This document shows positions 30,501 through 37,480 of a DNA stretch of 64,000 nt, in pieces. The stretch comes from CAXXFQ01 sp963674475. GTDB taxonomy: Bacteria > Planctomycetota > Planctomycetia > Pirellulales > Thermoguttaceae. The notes beneath the pieces are model-generated. The model had not been told where the DNA came from and searched no databases. It worked only from the letters and a program-made list of their open reading frames with translations. Made by a program: the position numbers and the translations under genes. Each line of letters starts with the position of its first letter. The first letter of the stretch is position 1. Where the stretch lies: positions 248,001 to 312,000 of the forward strand of contig CAXXFQ010000019.1 of the NCBI GenBank assembly GCA_963674475.2, given 5' to 3'.

Positions 30501-30628
30501 ATGAAGCCGATTCGTTCGATTGGGCTGTCGGGGCCGAACTGGTTGGCCAGACGCGAACGGACGGCACGTCGGAAGAGGGCGAGTCGCTAGACGTGTTGGA
30601 CACGGTGTTCGACGAATGGAACGCGTAA
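21539..30628 (+). CDS. Giant secreted repeat protein with cohesin-like, dockerin and metallopeptidase parts
   Basis: About 3029 aa from the ATG at 21539; the frame is open from 21380, but the planctomycete extracellular N-terminal motif (FAPSLEPLEERRLLA) lies 30 residues after 21539. Dockerin-like calcium loops follow (GDADGDGQVSQYDELWLAA). After Ig-like domains come about six units of roughly 100 aa (FTPDADYNGPASFTYTVTD), one 98-aa unit (FSQGSEGGTL), five VCBS-like units (INADGTFTYDPTGVAEF) and a second copy of the 98-aa unit. Two cohesin-like segments are followed by a second dockerin pair (PMDANDDGSIDLVDVLGLIG, MDFDHNGRVELVDLLGLIG). Near the end is a zinc-peptidase motif, HEIGHTLGF (His at about 2819), without the usual third His two residues on but with a later NHITDSAYADDLMA. 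It may be an adhesin or matrix protein. The gene stands alone, with a terminator. Confidence 0.9.
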   Translation: MTRLGHLCGLGSSRKSRKAGSRIHLDATRFAPSLEPLEERRLLAANLLADLDVLGAGNATELELTIADGQSALVALRTSGEAGGFDPGRLEVESVSGHTIAPVSSMADVDGTTDSLWVGELSPGTYTITVMGEGQTTGDFHVDLSLVGDADGDGQVSQYDELWLAAAMSQANGTMNGFTASYYESLGIEISSDMYRSEFDANADGQLTAFDLQCLNANKDLTLGTYTLDLADNEVPVVEVSLANDTGDSTDWVSSEIDMNGTIADENEIVVFSASIDNETSGYVDVLNKINEGTFTLTLADLEMIAGHSIEENVEYTLYLKAEDSRGNAHTYEINFTYDATAPAKPTDLDLIDESDLGFDDQDDLTADATPTITVQAEVGATVTFTWLEGGETKTAEVVADADGVATLTTEELADGIYVFEAKATDLADNESVISDPLFLTIDTAVPVVSQFDLDDASDTGEKEDQETEATTVKLVGQTAAGALVTLSDGTDQWQAYADGSGNFSFIDHTLNFGNNVLTVTAMSESGAQSEAVVKTFLQNTAPAVGASIDPVVVDEDAADVERTGTFFTDADAEDSFTFDVTSDNETLVTATAVAVDGSTDQKVTLHFNENQSGTATITVRATDQHGKWVETTFDVTVNAVNDPPVAEDETFDTPENEVLLVDLRTLASDVETADDDLSFSVGFPQHGTVELDADGYTARFTPDADYNGPALFNYVVKDTVDSGLPEESGATVNITVTPVNSVPEADPSSLTMAEDTSTTIDLSTLVSDTETPIDQLTFSVDDPVNGEVVLEADGFNARFTPAANYSGPASFTYTVTDSGDNGAAPQSSTVTIDVDVTPVNDAPTADARSYDVSENSPLTIDLTDLIDDVEDQFFYLIVNLSNAQHGTFELQSDGFTVVFTPEANYNGPASFEYTVTDSGQGADPAITSGPATIDIDITPVNSVPQADPGTLTTAEDNSVVINLRTLVDDVETADDALIFNVSDPVNGTVEMEADGFNARFTPDADYNGPASFTYTVTDDGDNGAAAETASGTVDITVTPVNDAPTANGDLVTISENEPISIDLRVLASDLETLADDLVFAVDSPLGGTVTMDTDGYTAVFTPDQDHNGTASFTYTVTDTQQGSDPAITSPSATIDIDITPVNSVPQADLGTLTTAEDNSVVIDLRTLVDDVETADDDLVFLVGVPQHGTVVLEADGYTARFTPDADYHGPASFSYMVTDDGDNGAAVEEASGTVDITVTPVNDVPTASDFEVTVSNEGSTLIDVLAHADDIDGDSLAIFDFSQGSEGGTLVLSSGKLLYTPGNFPTGEGTETFTFYVSDGNGGQSALATVTVNVVPNQMPIAVDDTGFQTGQNNGTSGTVLGNDSDPDGDPISVDVAASDTLSAWGAAITINADGNFTYDPSNSAALKSLSETQIIDDTFTYTLRDSRGGTATATVTIQVTGFNDAPTAGDDTSSTDADTVLSGTDLLGNDTDPDSVATLSAVPASLTSSKGAAVTINADGTFTYDPTGVAEFVALGLGEPTTDTFEYTIHDEFDGTDTATVTITVTGVNDAPTAEDHDNELAMADTVLNGSGLELGATDPDVNDTLSVVAGSLVSSKGAVVTVNADGTFSYDPAGVDEFIKLGEGETTTDTFEYTITDPHGETATATVTVTVTGVNEAPTAWDDTGFLTDEDTTTSGNVLVNDTDPDTTDVLSVVAATVTSAEGATVTLNADGTFLYDPTSSTSLNALGVGDTATDTFTYTVTDDLGETDTATVTIALAGVNDAPTLIGQSVDADADAVLNDSGLLNGADDPDGDTLSVVADTLTSSRGAAVTINANGTFSYDPTGVADFVALGEDQTTTDTFEYTVTDPHGGTATASITVTVTGVDDQPVVHDFTITVPYGESTLIDVLAHAEDVDGDTIAIFEYSQGSEGGTVVYSDGKLLYTPGNFPSGEGTETFTYSVLDLYPAPWASETATVTVNVIPLVNTAPTLTAPINDFNLTDGHGQPAMIDLTTVFSDDGPLTYTATSSNTELVTVQIVDGNKLQITYANYASNQDRTPAEITVTATETGATAGTVSDTFTVTVDPISPVEVIAVVRYFASSENVAEGVSTLPTSVDEVYVGTNYVVEYWLRDSYLDGTAAASAGLGGGTIDVSYDQTLGSIDQSDLHFDGYFDDLNITSGTVDQANGLIDSLGGFSLTPGIGVGKYVRLGYTTVEATGVGSQNFAIDVEMISRLGGGSLDGTQIEIVNGSVEQVAAPEGLVSFDIGSMTSLVVGGQINGQTLVPNPSDANTGKAEGTVLVVLDDAGNPSSMQIPAGFMDVVNYAGPPFSPGVGGEEGWAAGDFAFTSDQVTTLIEMAIRDMVVDFSSGNIDLSSSGGATSTFSAQPISTIFSSGDLDTHFNVEANPNDDSSNSFELSGRDLVGTAADSGVLVSGAGGMNLSLSMTRQVDLSDIPEFGAGSYLTVTISFDADSSTSAPLQGTVVADPKAVATPTGIFTTVSKEKTSVDALGEVAALPNSEAWIDEWDAHWVEVWVKADEGTGVTAAEVDLTYEADYFTATAFEPGPAFAENFTGDWSVDGSVLSLGGEASLEGAGTDGYVLLGRVKLESLAGDNVALDLENGQNGPHDLGLSVELKEIEIAGIAAPTADVAAMPHTQVWAVPMDANDDGSIDLVDVLGLIGSYQVDVLETNDVMAMNMDFDHNGRVELVDLLGLIGNYGISKADGVDLCLPENFTQTWVGTNVVAEGDNTVDEVFQTALETWAIALGQEELMDIQLVVDDLDGSQLGEGEIVEVGEDGTPTMGRVTIDSDAAGIGWYADVDEAPVEGCYDLYTVMLHEIGHTLGFVGGYDGFDAYLESDATGTVFVGPNFEVQMDAPGNHITDSAYADDLMAATLEPGQRKAISELDVQMIALAQAASDGTTVAGASLRAAMHGEADGLAVQSVSTGDFDRIEGSLKGEMTWDRLFQEKADRVRQERGELVDSVLVEQLPGQNESVAIVETGFSLDEADSFDWAVGAELVGQTRTDGTSEEGESLDVLDTVFDEWNA

Positions 30629-30665
30629 AAACCGCTTCGAGTAAGCGTTGAATAAAAAAACCGAG

Positions 30666-30716
30666 ACGGAGGTTTTCCTTGGACTTACGATCAAGGGTAG
30701 CCTCCGTTTTTCTTTT
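30666..30716 (+). terminator. Terminator of the giant gene
   Basis: ACGGAGG (30666-30672) pairs with CCTCCGT (30701-30707), with a nested CCTTG/CAAGG stem in the loop, followed by TTTTCTTTTT. It lies 37 bases after the stop and also faces the convergent glycosyltransferase gene. Confidence 0.85.
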
Positions 30717-30752
30717 TGCAGGCGTTTTCGAGGGGGATCGCGGAGTCTTCTT

Positions 30753-31856
30753 TTAGGAAAGCAGCTTTCGATAAAGATCGGTGTAGGCGCCGACCATTTT
30801 TTCGATACTGAAATGCTCGACCATTCGTCGTTTCCCGGCTTCACCGAATTGGCGGGCCAGATCGGGGTCGTTCAAAAGCCGTTGGGTCCATTTCGAGAAG
30901 GCGGCCCGATTGCCGACCGGTTCCAGATAGCCGGTTTCTCCAGGGATAACCAGCTCGGCGTTTCCTGGAAGATCGCCGGCGACGACCGGGATTCCGGCAG
31001 CCATCGCTTCCATGATTGCGTTGGATTGTCCCTCGCTCTCGCTGGTCGACCACAAGAGATTCAAGTGGGGCAGAATCGCTTCGACATCGTCACGCTGTCC
31101 GAGAAAATGGACCTGATCGACGATGTGGACCTGATTGCGATAGCGGATCAACTCGTCGCGCATCGGACCGTCGCCGAAAATGAAAAGATGCAGGCCGTCT
31201 CGTACCACCTTGATCAGGTCGTTGGTCCAGATGGCGTCTTTGATTCGTTTCGACGGGATCAAGGGTCCGCAGACGCCGACCAGTTCGACTGATTCTTCCA
31301 GGCCGAAAGTGCGAAGCAGTTCGTCGCGAGTGTAGGAACTTGGATTTGGTGTGGGGACCGCGTTGGGAATGACCTCGATCCGGTCTTCCGGCAATCCCCG
31401 TTGGATGAAAAAGTTTTTTACCCCCTGACCGTTGGCGACGAAACGGGTCGTCGAACGTGCCAAGTATCGGTCGAAGGCCGATCGGATACCGGTTTGCCAA
31501 AACGGCGTGCCGCGTAGGCCGGATACCAGCGGTTGGCCAGCACCGAGAGCCGTGTTGACCAGTTGGGCATACGGGTTGGCTTCGGCGCCCCAGCTGTGGA
31601 CCAGGTCGGGACGAAGGCGGGCGATCAAACGTTTTAGACGCAGATAGGCGAACGGATCGACTTGAGTCCGGCGACCGATTCGATGGATCGGAAGTTCGTG
31701 TTCCTCGATATTTTCGCGAAGCGGACCGTCCTCGTTCAAAACGACGACGTGGACCTCGAACTCCTTGGGATCGAGCCCGGCGGCCAAAAGAGAGGCTTGT
31801 TTTTGTGTGCCTCCCCGTTGCAAGGAGGGGACCAGTTGAACCAGACGCTTCGTCAT
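30753..31856 (-). CDS. Glycosyltransferase, GT4-like
   Basis: 367 aa, of GT-B fold. The N-terminal half starts with LVQLVPSLQRGGTQKQASLLA, the glycine-rich loop seen in many GT4 enzymes that bind the acceptor. The C-terminal half has the donor-binding region: VGVCGPLIPSKRIKDAI, HLFIFGDGPMRDEL and the signature ESEGQSNAIMEAMAAGIPVVA, where the first Glu of the EX7E pair holds the sugar-nucleotide. It transfers a sugar from a nucleotide donor to a lipid- or sugar-linked acceptor at the inner membrane. Its ATG overlaps the stop of the upstream glycosyltransferase by four bases, so translation is coupled. Donor and acceptor cannot be named. Confidence 0.92.
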   Translation of the reverse strand: MTKRLVQLVPSLQRGGTQKQASLLAAGLDPKEFEVHVVVLNEDGPLRENIEEHELPIHRIGRRTQVDPFAYLRLKRLIARLRPDLVHSWGAEANPYAQLVNTALGAGQPLVSGLRGTPFWQTGIRSAFDRYLARSTTRFVANGQGVKNFFIQRGLPEDRIEVIPNAVPTPNPSSYTRDELLRTFGLEESVELVGVCGPLIPSKRIKDAIWTNDLIKVVRDGLHLFIFGDGPMRDELIRYRNQVHIVDQVHFLGQRDDVEAILPHLNLLWSTSESEGQSNAIMEAMAAGIPVVAGDLPGNAELVIPGETGYLEPVGNRAAFSKWTQRLLNDPDLARQFGEAGKRRMVEHFSIEKMVGAYTDLYRKLLS

Positions 31857-33046
31857 GAGTTTTCTATCCCTGATGGGTTTGCGTTGTGGGAAGCGATTCG
31901 TCGCGTTCGGATTGACAGACCGAGAAGCTCGGCGAAAAGAGTCTCGTAACGATCGGCCATGTGAGCGGCCGAGAAATCGTTTTCGACCCGTTTCCTTCCG
32001 GCGTCACCGAGTTGGTCGGCCTGCTTGCGATTCTCGAGCAAGGAGCCGATGGCCTCGCTCAAATCGGACGTTTCGTCGCTTGGGACCAGAAGGCAATTGG
32101 TTCCCGCTTCCAGCCACGTGCGATCGGCCGTTGGGCGACAGGCGACGACCGGCAGTCCCGCGGCCATCGCTTCAAGGGAAACCAGTAGCGGGGATAATGT
32201 CGAAGACGGATCGACCAGCAGATCGGCGGCGGCCAAAACGGTATCAAGTTGGTCGAATTGCCCCATGATCCGCACACGGCCGACCAGTCCGATTGCGGCG
32301 ATGTGCTGCCGAATCGCTTCGTGTTGAGGGCCTTCGCCGATGAGCCAAAGCCGGGTGCCGGACCATTTTCGGGCGATCGGTCGGAAGGCGGCCACCAGGC
32401 GATCGAGTTGACGTTCCTCGGTCAAGGGACCGCAATAGACAGCCAATCGATCTTTCGGGGACGTTTCGAAATTCGGGCCAATCGCGGCCAGGGCCATTCG
32501 GGCCTCGTGACGCGCGGTTTTGGTTCGCGGCGGAGACAGGGGGACTCCCGGCGGGATCGGTGTGATTCGCTCTGGGGAAAATTGCTGGGCGACCAGTGCT
32601 TCGGCGGTTTGAGGGCCAGCGACGATCGCCGCGTCGGCCTGGAGGCATTGGGCCTGTTGTCGTCCGGTGACTTCGACCAGATCGTTGGGGCTCAAAAGGG
32701 AGGGAACGATCGGCAAAACGCCGTGCAGCGTGTGGACGACAACCGCCGCGTCGGCTGCGAAGCCGGAAACGGCGATCAGATCGAAGCGATGCGAGTTCCG
32801 TTTAAGCCAGGTGGCCAAGCTTTTGAGAAAACGTTTTTCCGAGCGACGATCGTGGGGCCGGTTTTCGATGCGTTCGATCCGTGCGCCGCGCCCGATCAGC
32901 TTGGCCGGCCAGTCCGGATGGTCAAGCGGAGTCAAGACGGTAATCCGGTGTCCTCGATTTTTGAGCTCGGCCGCCAGATGCGACCAGTTTCGTCCGGCTT
33001 CGTCGAACCAGGGCCAGTAGTGACGTGTCACGATCAGAATACGCAT
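31853..33046 (-). CDS. Glycosyltransferase, GT4-like, second of the operon
   Basis: About 397 aa from the ATG at 33046, where MRILIVTRHYWPWFDEAGRNWSHLA gives a standard GT4 N-terminus; the longer frame to 33385 runs into the preceding gene and is rejected. Donor-site motifs are LAVYCGPLTEERQLDRLVAAF, LWLIGEGPQHEAI and SPLLVSLEAMAAGLPVVACR, the last carrying the EX7E-type region. The start lies five bases after the stop of the OstA-like gene and the end overlaps the next glycosyltransferase, so three genes form one transcript. The N-terminal halves of the two enzymes differ, so they probably use different acceptors, building a glycan stepwise. Confidence 0.9.
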   Translation of the reverse strand: MRILIVTRHYWPWFDEAGRNWSHLAAELKNRGHRITVLTPLDHPDWPAKLIGRGARIERIENRPHDRRSEKRFLKSLATWLKRNSHRFDLIAVSGFAADAAVVVHTLHGVLPIVPSLLSPNDLVEVTGRQQAQCLQADAAIVAGPQTAEALVAQQFSPERITPIPPGVPLSPPRTKTARHEARMALAAIGPNFETSPKDRLAVYCGPLTEERQLDRLVAAFRPIARKWSGTRLWLIGEGPQHEAIRQHIAAIGLVGRVRIMGQFDQLDTVLAAADLLVDPSSTLSPLLVSLEAMAAGLPVVACRPTADRTWLEAGTNCLLVPSDETSDLSEAIGSLLENRKQADQLGDAGRKRVENDFSAAHMADRYETLFAELLGLSIRTRRIASHNANPSGIENS

Positions 33047-33051
33047 GGGGT

Positions 33052-36000
33052 TCACCGTCTCGACTCCGTGCCGAAAGGTGATTGGTTGACCTCGAGCGAC
33101 TGGGCCCCGTTGACTTGTATCTGGCCGCCTTGGAGCCAATATTGGATTTTTTTGGCGGCGACGTTCTCTTGCGAGCCGCCGACTTGGGCCTGTCGGCATA
33201 GGCTGGCCGGACTGCGGCCGTCTCCTTGGAGGGTCAAGAGCCCCTTTTGCTGTTGGTAGCTTATTTTGGAACCTCGGGCCGTGAAATCGAGGCCTTCGAT
33301 CACCACGTTGTCCGAGGCCTGAAGTTCCATCGCCGGTTTGCCGTTGGTCAAGGAGCCCATCTCGGTGATCGTCATTGCTTGGCAACTCATCACCGCTCCC
33401 GAAGGTCCCAGTGCGTCCGGGTTGTCGTCCGGCAACGTGGCGCCCCAGTCGGTGACCGGGCCGAAGGTCAGCCGAACTTCGTTTGCAAAACGGATCGTTC
33501 GATTTGACAAGTGGCCGATAGCGTTTCCGGCGAATCGGACGTGGAGATAGGTCATTTGCGGTCCCGACGCGGTCGGATTGGCCGCGAGGGAAGCCCGGTT
33601 GGGTTTTGTGGTGTCTGCGCCGGGCAAGGTGAGTCCACCGAGGCGGACACTGCGAATCGATCCGGGCCCTTGGGCCGTCATCTGTCCGGACAGTTGGTTG
33701 AAGACCATTTGGCGGACGTGGATATCCTCTTTCGAGACGAGAAGCCCCGCTTCGATCGTTTGGTTTTCGAGCCGCACCCCGCCCAGGCAGAGCAGCTCTT
33801 GGACGTCCAAGGCCGATTGCCCGCGGTTGAAACGTTCGCCCGGTTTTTTTTCGTCGAAGCGGACCATCTGGTTAAGCGAAATTCGCATCGTCTCGGTCGT
33901 GAGACGTTGGTGGGCCGTTTGGGCAACAACTTGGTGCTGGAATTCGACCGTCCGTCCGTCGAACTCCATCTGTTTTTGCCAGTCGATTTGAATCGGTTGG
34001 GGGGCGGCGACCGATTGCCCTTGAAGGTCGCGTTTCATCGGCGGAAGGACCATCGTTCCCGGGCCGTCGACCTTAAGGAGATTGGTTCCCCGATTCAAAT
34101 TGATGTTCGACGAGGTCAGTGTCAGACCGCGTCCTTCGAATCGGGCCGGGTTGCCGGTGATGGTGGCGGCCGCGTGGGGCTCGACGGCATCGATTACATG
34201 GATTTCCTCACCACGCATGACGATCGGCCGATCGTCGGGGTTTTTCGTTTTCGTTTCGATCAGCTCGACTTCATCCAACAAAATCAACTTGACCAGACGG
34301 GCCTTCCGATCTTGAAGGACCGCTTCGGCTTGGAGCAGTCGCGCGGTAAGCGAGTAATGGTTGTCCGGTTTTTTCTTCGGACGGTCCAAGGGGGACGGGC
34401 CGCGGTTGTTTGGCTGATGGCCTGGCGGCTGGGGCGAGTGCCCGGCCAAATCGGACGTGGGGGCAGAGTTTGCCGGGGCAGGTGTTTTTTTGAACCAGAG
34501 CTGAAGCTCATTGACCTTGGCCGAAACCTGATCCGACTCAAGCGACACTTCGCCATCGGCCTGCATTCGGTCCGGTTCGAGCGTGACGGTTTCCTTGCCG
34601 GTCTGCGGAGAGACGGAGGCGACCTCGTTCAAATAAAGGTGGATCTCCCCCGCCGAGAGCGACCCGGTCGGTTTCGCTTCGAGAAAGACGCCCCCGGTTA
34701 ACGAAAGGACCTGGTTCTGCTGGTGAGGTTGCAGTCGCAGTTCGCGCTGCCACTGGGCCCGAAACGGTTGGTCTTGGTTTTTGCCGATCTTTCCATGAAT
34801 CCAACCCGGTCCGGCCGCGACGATCTGACCGACCCGCCCCGGTTTGGGCGATGCGCCATATTGCAGGTTGGGAGCGAGGATCTCGTTGCCGTCGTATTGC
34901 AAACGGACCGGTTTCGTGTCGGGATTTTCCAGGGAGACCTTTTTCTCGATCAGATCCAGTTCCAGCCGGGCCCCTTCGGCCTCGAACTTTTCGACGATCG
35001 ATCGAACCCGTACGGGACGTCCTTCGGCGATCAGTTTTCGTGGGACGGTTTTTTCCGAGAGTTTTTCCGTCGTTTCCTTTGACGCCTCGTTTTTCGGAAC
35101 CTTTTGGGATTCCAGCTCGATCGTCAATTTGTCGCATAAAAGCAGATCACTGGGGGCCTGAGGATAAAATCGTTCAACTCGGACATCGTCTTGGAAGAGG
35201 GCCCACTGTTGGGCCAGGTTGAGCTGGAAGCCTCTTTGGCACGTGATCCGAACCGGAACCATTTTATTTTGCTTTGAGGGGTCGCCCGAAGTGACCGGCG
35301 GCGTAGATTCGGCGACCGAACCGATCGCTTTGTCGGACATGAGCAGTTCAAGGAAGTCGAGTTGTCGCAGCTCGAACATTTCGATCCCGCCGAGTTCGGA
35401 ATCGGTCGATTTCCTTTTTTTCTTTTTGCCGCCTCTTCCCAATAGGCCGACTTGGGGATTAAGTGAATCGTCTGAGGCGAGGCGAATATGAAGGTCGCGC
35501 CCGCGCCCCCGATGGGGGCCCATTCGAAATTGGACCGGATGAGGGGTCCAAATTTTTTGTTCGTCCAATTGGGCGTCTCGGGTTTCGATCCAAAGGTCAT
35601 CGTCGGCGCGGTCGGTTTTCCCGCGGCTGCGGATCGTGATCTTGCCCATCAGACGCCCGCCAACCACTTTGCCGACCTGCAGGCGACGGAGGTCGAACGG
35701 TTGGTCGAAGTTCAGCAGTGCCTCTTTTTCCGACTGCATGATGATCGACTGGCGACGACGTTCGGCAAGCGTCTCTGGCGGTCCGTCAGGTGTGAAAATG
35801 ATCGTACAAGGTTTCAGACTGACTTGGTTGCGGTTTCCTTTGCACGGCTCGTATTTCCCGATGAGCAGCTGGACCTGATCGCTGTTGAGGATAATCGGGT
35901 TGTCCAATTCCCAAGAACCTTTGGGGAACAGTTCGGCCATATAGGCAAACTGTCGAGCCGACTTTTGACGGGCCACTTGGAGCGTTTGCTCGGAGACCTG

Positions 36001-36117
36001 GCGGCGCAGCAGCGGATCGATCGACGGCTCAACATACGGAACCACCGCGAGGCGATAGACTCCGAAAAGTATCACCACGATCGAAAAGCTTCCAACGACC
36101 GACAAGATTCGTCGCAT
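33052..36117 (-). CDS. Large OstA/LptA-like envelope protein with N-terminal anchor
   Basis: About 1021 aa from the ATG at 36117; the longer frame to 36282 adds a basic, unlikely tail. Residues 1-30 (LSVVGSFSIVVILFGVYRLAV) are a signal anchor. Long parts are beta-strand repeats of the jelly-roll kind seen in OstA/LptA/LptC (EVSLESDQVSAKVNELQLWF, VIEGLDFTARGSKISYQQQKGLLTLQGDG, AKKIQYWLQGGQIQVNGAQSLEV). LptA-type proteins form a periplasmic bridge for lipopolysaccharide; fusing many copies in one chain would make a long bridge, which is inference. Two Pro/Lys-rich linkers occur (residues about 280-310 and 600-640). It heads a three-gene unit with two glycosyltransferases, supporting a role in glycolipid synthesis or export. 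Confidence 0.75.
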   Translation of the reverse strand: MRRILSVVGSFSIVVILFGVYRLAVVPYVEPSIDPLLRRQVSEQTLQVARQKSARQFAYMAELFPKGSWELDNPIILNSDQVQLLIGKYEPCKGNRNQVSLKPCTIIFTPDGPPETLAERRRQSIIMQSEKEALLNFDQPFDLRRLQVGKVVGGRLMGKITIRSRGKTDRADDDLWIETRDAQLDEQKIWTPHPVQFRMGPHRGRGRDLHIRLASDDSLNPQVGLLGRGGKKKKRKSTDSELGGIEMFELRQLDFLELLMSDKAIGSVAESTPPVTSGDPSKQNKMVPVRITCQRGFQLNLAQQWALFQDDVRVERFYPQAPSDLLLCDKLTIELESQKVPKNEASKETTEKLSEKTVPRKLIAEGRPVRVRSIVEKFEAEGARLELDLIEKKVSLENPDTKPVRLQYDGNEILAPNLQYGASPKPGRVGQIVAAGPGWIHGKIGKNQDQPFRAQWQRELRLQPHQQNQVLSLTGGVFLEAKPTGSLSAGEIHLYLNEVASVSPQTGKETVTLEPDRMQADGEVSLESDQVSAKVNELQLWFKKTPAPANSAPTSDLAGHSPQPPGHQPNNRGPSPLDRPKKKPDNHYSLTARLLQAEAVLQDRKARLVKLILLDEVELIETKTKNPDDRPIVMRGEEIHVIDAVEPHAAATITGNPARFEGRGLTLTSSNINLNRGTNLLKVDGPGTMVLPPMKRDLQGQSVAAPQPIQIDWQKQMEFDGRTVEFQHQVVAQTAHQRLTTETMRISLNQMVRFDEKKPGERFNRGQSALDVQELLCLGGVRLENQTIEAGLLVSKEDIHVRQMVFNQLSGQMTAQGPGSIRSVRLGGLTLPGADTTKPNRASLAANPTASGPQMTYLHVRFAGNAIGHLSNRTIRFANEVRLTFGPVTDWGATLPDDNPDALGPSGAVMSCQAMTITEMGSLTNGKPAMELQASDNVVIEGLDFTARGSKISYQQQKGLLTLQGDGRSPASLCRQAQVGGSQENVAAKKIQYWLQGGQIQVNGAQSLEVNQSPFGTESRR

Positions 36118-37071
36118 AACGGTTTTATTCCGCGCCCGCCGGGTTTTTTTGGGCGAGGCGTTAGGATGCCTATTTTGACTTTTTGTTGAAATGGGGAAAT
36201 GGCGTTCTGTCGACCGGTCGGTTTTCGAACGTTTTTCAGACCGGGCTGGTCGGATTGTAGCGTAAAAAACCTCGTTTACCAACAGGAGTTGGATTGGAAG
36301 CCGACCGCGAAAAGTGAAGGTGAAAAGGGAGTTGGAACGATTCAGAGAAACGGGGGGAACCTAAATTTGGTTTTACCTTCTTGCGATGGGTTTGCTGCAC
36401 CTAAATTGAAGGGGTTTTTGTGAAGACGCAGGTTTGGAAAGGACTAAATTTTTTAGGGAGAGGTGGATAAGGAAAAAATGGTTGCCTCGTTTTTGCCTGT
36501 TTTACACTGGTTTTTCTTAGGATTTGAAGCGGTACACGAGGAGGAAAAAATGGACGTAAATCGAACTTTTTTAAAAAATGAGCATTCGGGACTTGACCCA
36601 AGCGGTTTGTTTTAGCAGAATAAACTTCTGGATCGTCGTTGTCCCATCCTGCCGGAGTAAGCCTTTCATAGGGTGAATTTTGGGGCATTTCCCTCTTAGG
36701 AGGACTTCACTTACGTCGATCCGTTTTAAGGCAAGGTGCCGAGTGAGCCCGGTGCGGATTTAAGCAAGGTGCCGAGTGAGCAAGGTGCGGAGTGAGCCCG
36801 GGGCTATTGAACCTTTCGCAGGGTAGGTGCCTGGGGCAAATCTGGAAAAGGGGGCTTTGGAGAGACGGTTTGGAATTTGCTTTTACCCCGAAAGCGAAAG
36901 GTTTTCTTGAATCCGTTTCTCAGGCGTTCCTTTCTTCTTCCTTTCGCCCGCGTAGAATTAAGAGTACTTTCTTTTTCCCCTTCAAAAAGGCTTTGGTTTT
37001 CATCATTTTTGACGTGGAAAAGGGCATCGTTGATTGTTTTTGTGACGATTTAAAGAGAATGAGGTGATAAT
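36118..37071. other. Intergenic, divergent, with short direct repeats
   Basis: No believable gene. Direct repeats GCAAGGTGCCGAGTGAGC occur at 36731-36748 and 36764-36781, with a third near-copy (GCAAGGTGCGGAGTGAGC) at 36780-36797. The rest is AT-rich with several T- and A-runs. The promoter of the OstA-like operon (minus) should lie in the first 200 bases and that of the small gene at 37072 in the last 100. Confidence 0.4.
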
Positions 37072-37260
37072 TTGTTAACCGAACGAGAGATTACGCGAAG
37101 TTGGACCAAATTGCTGGGACAAGGTGCTTGCACTGACGAAACCTTTGTCAAAGCGGAAGCGCTGCTTAGCGAGTTGCGACCCGAAAGCCCGTTGCGTCAT
37201 CGCTTGGCGACCGAGCTGGTTGAACTTCGCCAAATCCACGGTCAAACGAACAGTAATTAA
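37072..37260 (+). CDS. Small hypothetical protein, 62 aa
   Basis: Starts at a TTG with GAGGTG six bases upstream, so it is probably translated. The protein is soluble and strongly helical, with a first helix around EREITRSWTKLLGQG, then TFVKAEALLSELRPESPLRHRLATELVELRQIHG, and a hydrophilic end. It is mildly acidic and has no Cys-containing motif. I do not recognise it. It is followed by a clear terminator (37349-37380), which supports it as a single-gene transcript, and it stands upstream of the helicase gene without overlap. Confidence 0.6.
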   Translation: MLTEREITRSWTKLLGQGACTDETFVKAEALLSELRPESPLRHRLATELVELRQIHGQTNSN

Positions 37261-37348
37261 AAAAATTGGTTATAGGGGCCGGTTTTTTCGCATTACTGGT
37301 GAGGATCGGATCGGTCGATTGTTGAGGGAACATTTTCTTTTATTGGAC

Positions 37349-37380
37349 AGAGCGGCGGGATTTCCGTCGCTCTTTTTTTA
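37349..37380 (+). terminator. Terminator after the 62-aa gene
   Basis: AGAGCG-GCGG / CCGTCGCTCT stem (37349-37373, one G-T pair) followed by seven T. It separates the small gene from the helicase gene. Confidence 0.8.
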
Positions 37381-37480
37381 GCATCTCTTCTCCTATTGTC
37401 TTTTTCTTCCCACGCGTGGGTTCGGCCCAATCTCTGCTTGAACCACGACGTTTCGAAGTGTCATGAACTAAAAAATTGCG

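Noticed and set aside
31853..33385. Long N-terminal extension of the second glycosyltransferase
   Set aside because: The added 113 residues overlap the end of the OstA-like gene and look like out-of-frame sequence; the true start at 33046 gives a standard GT4 N-terminus.
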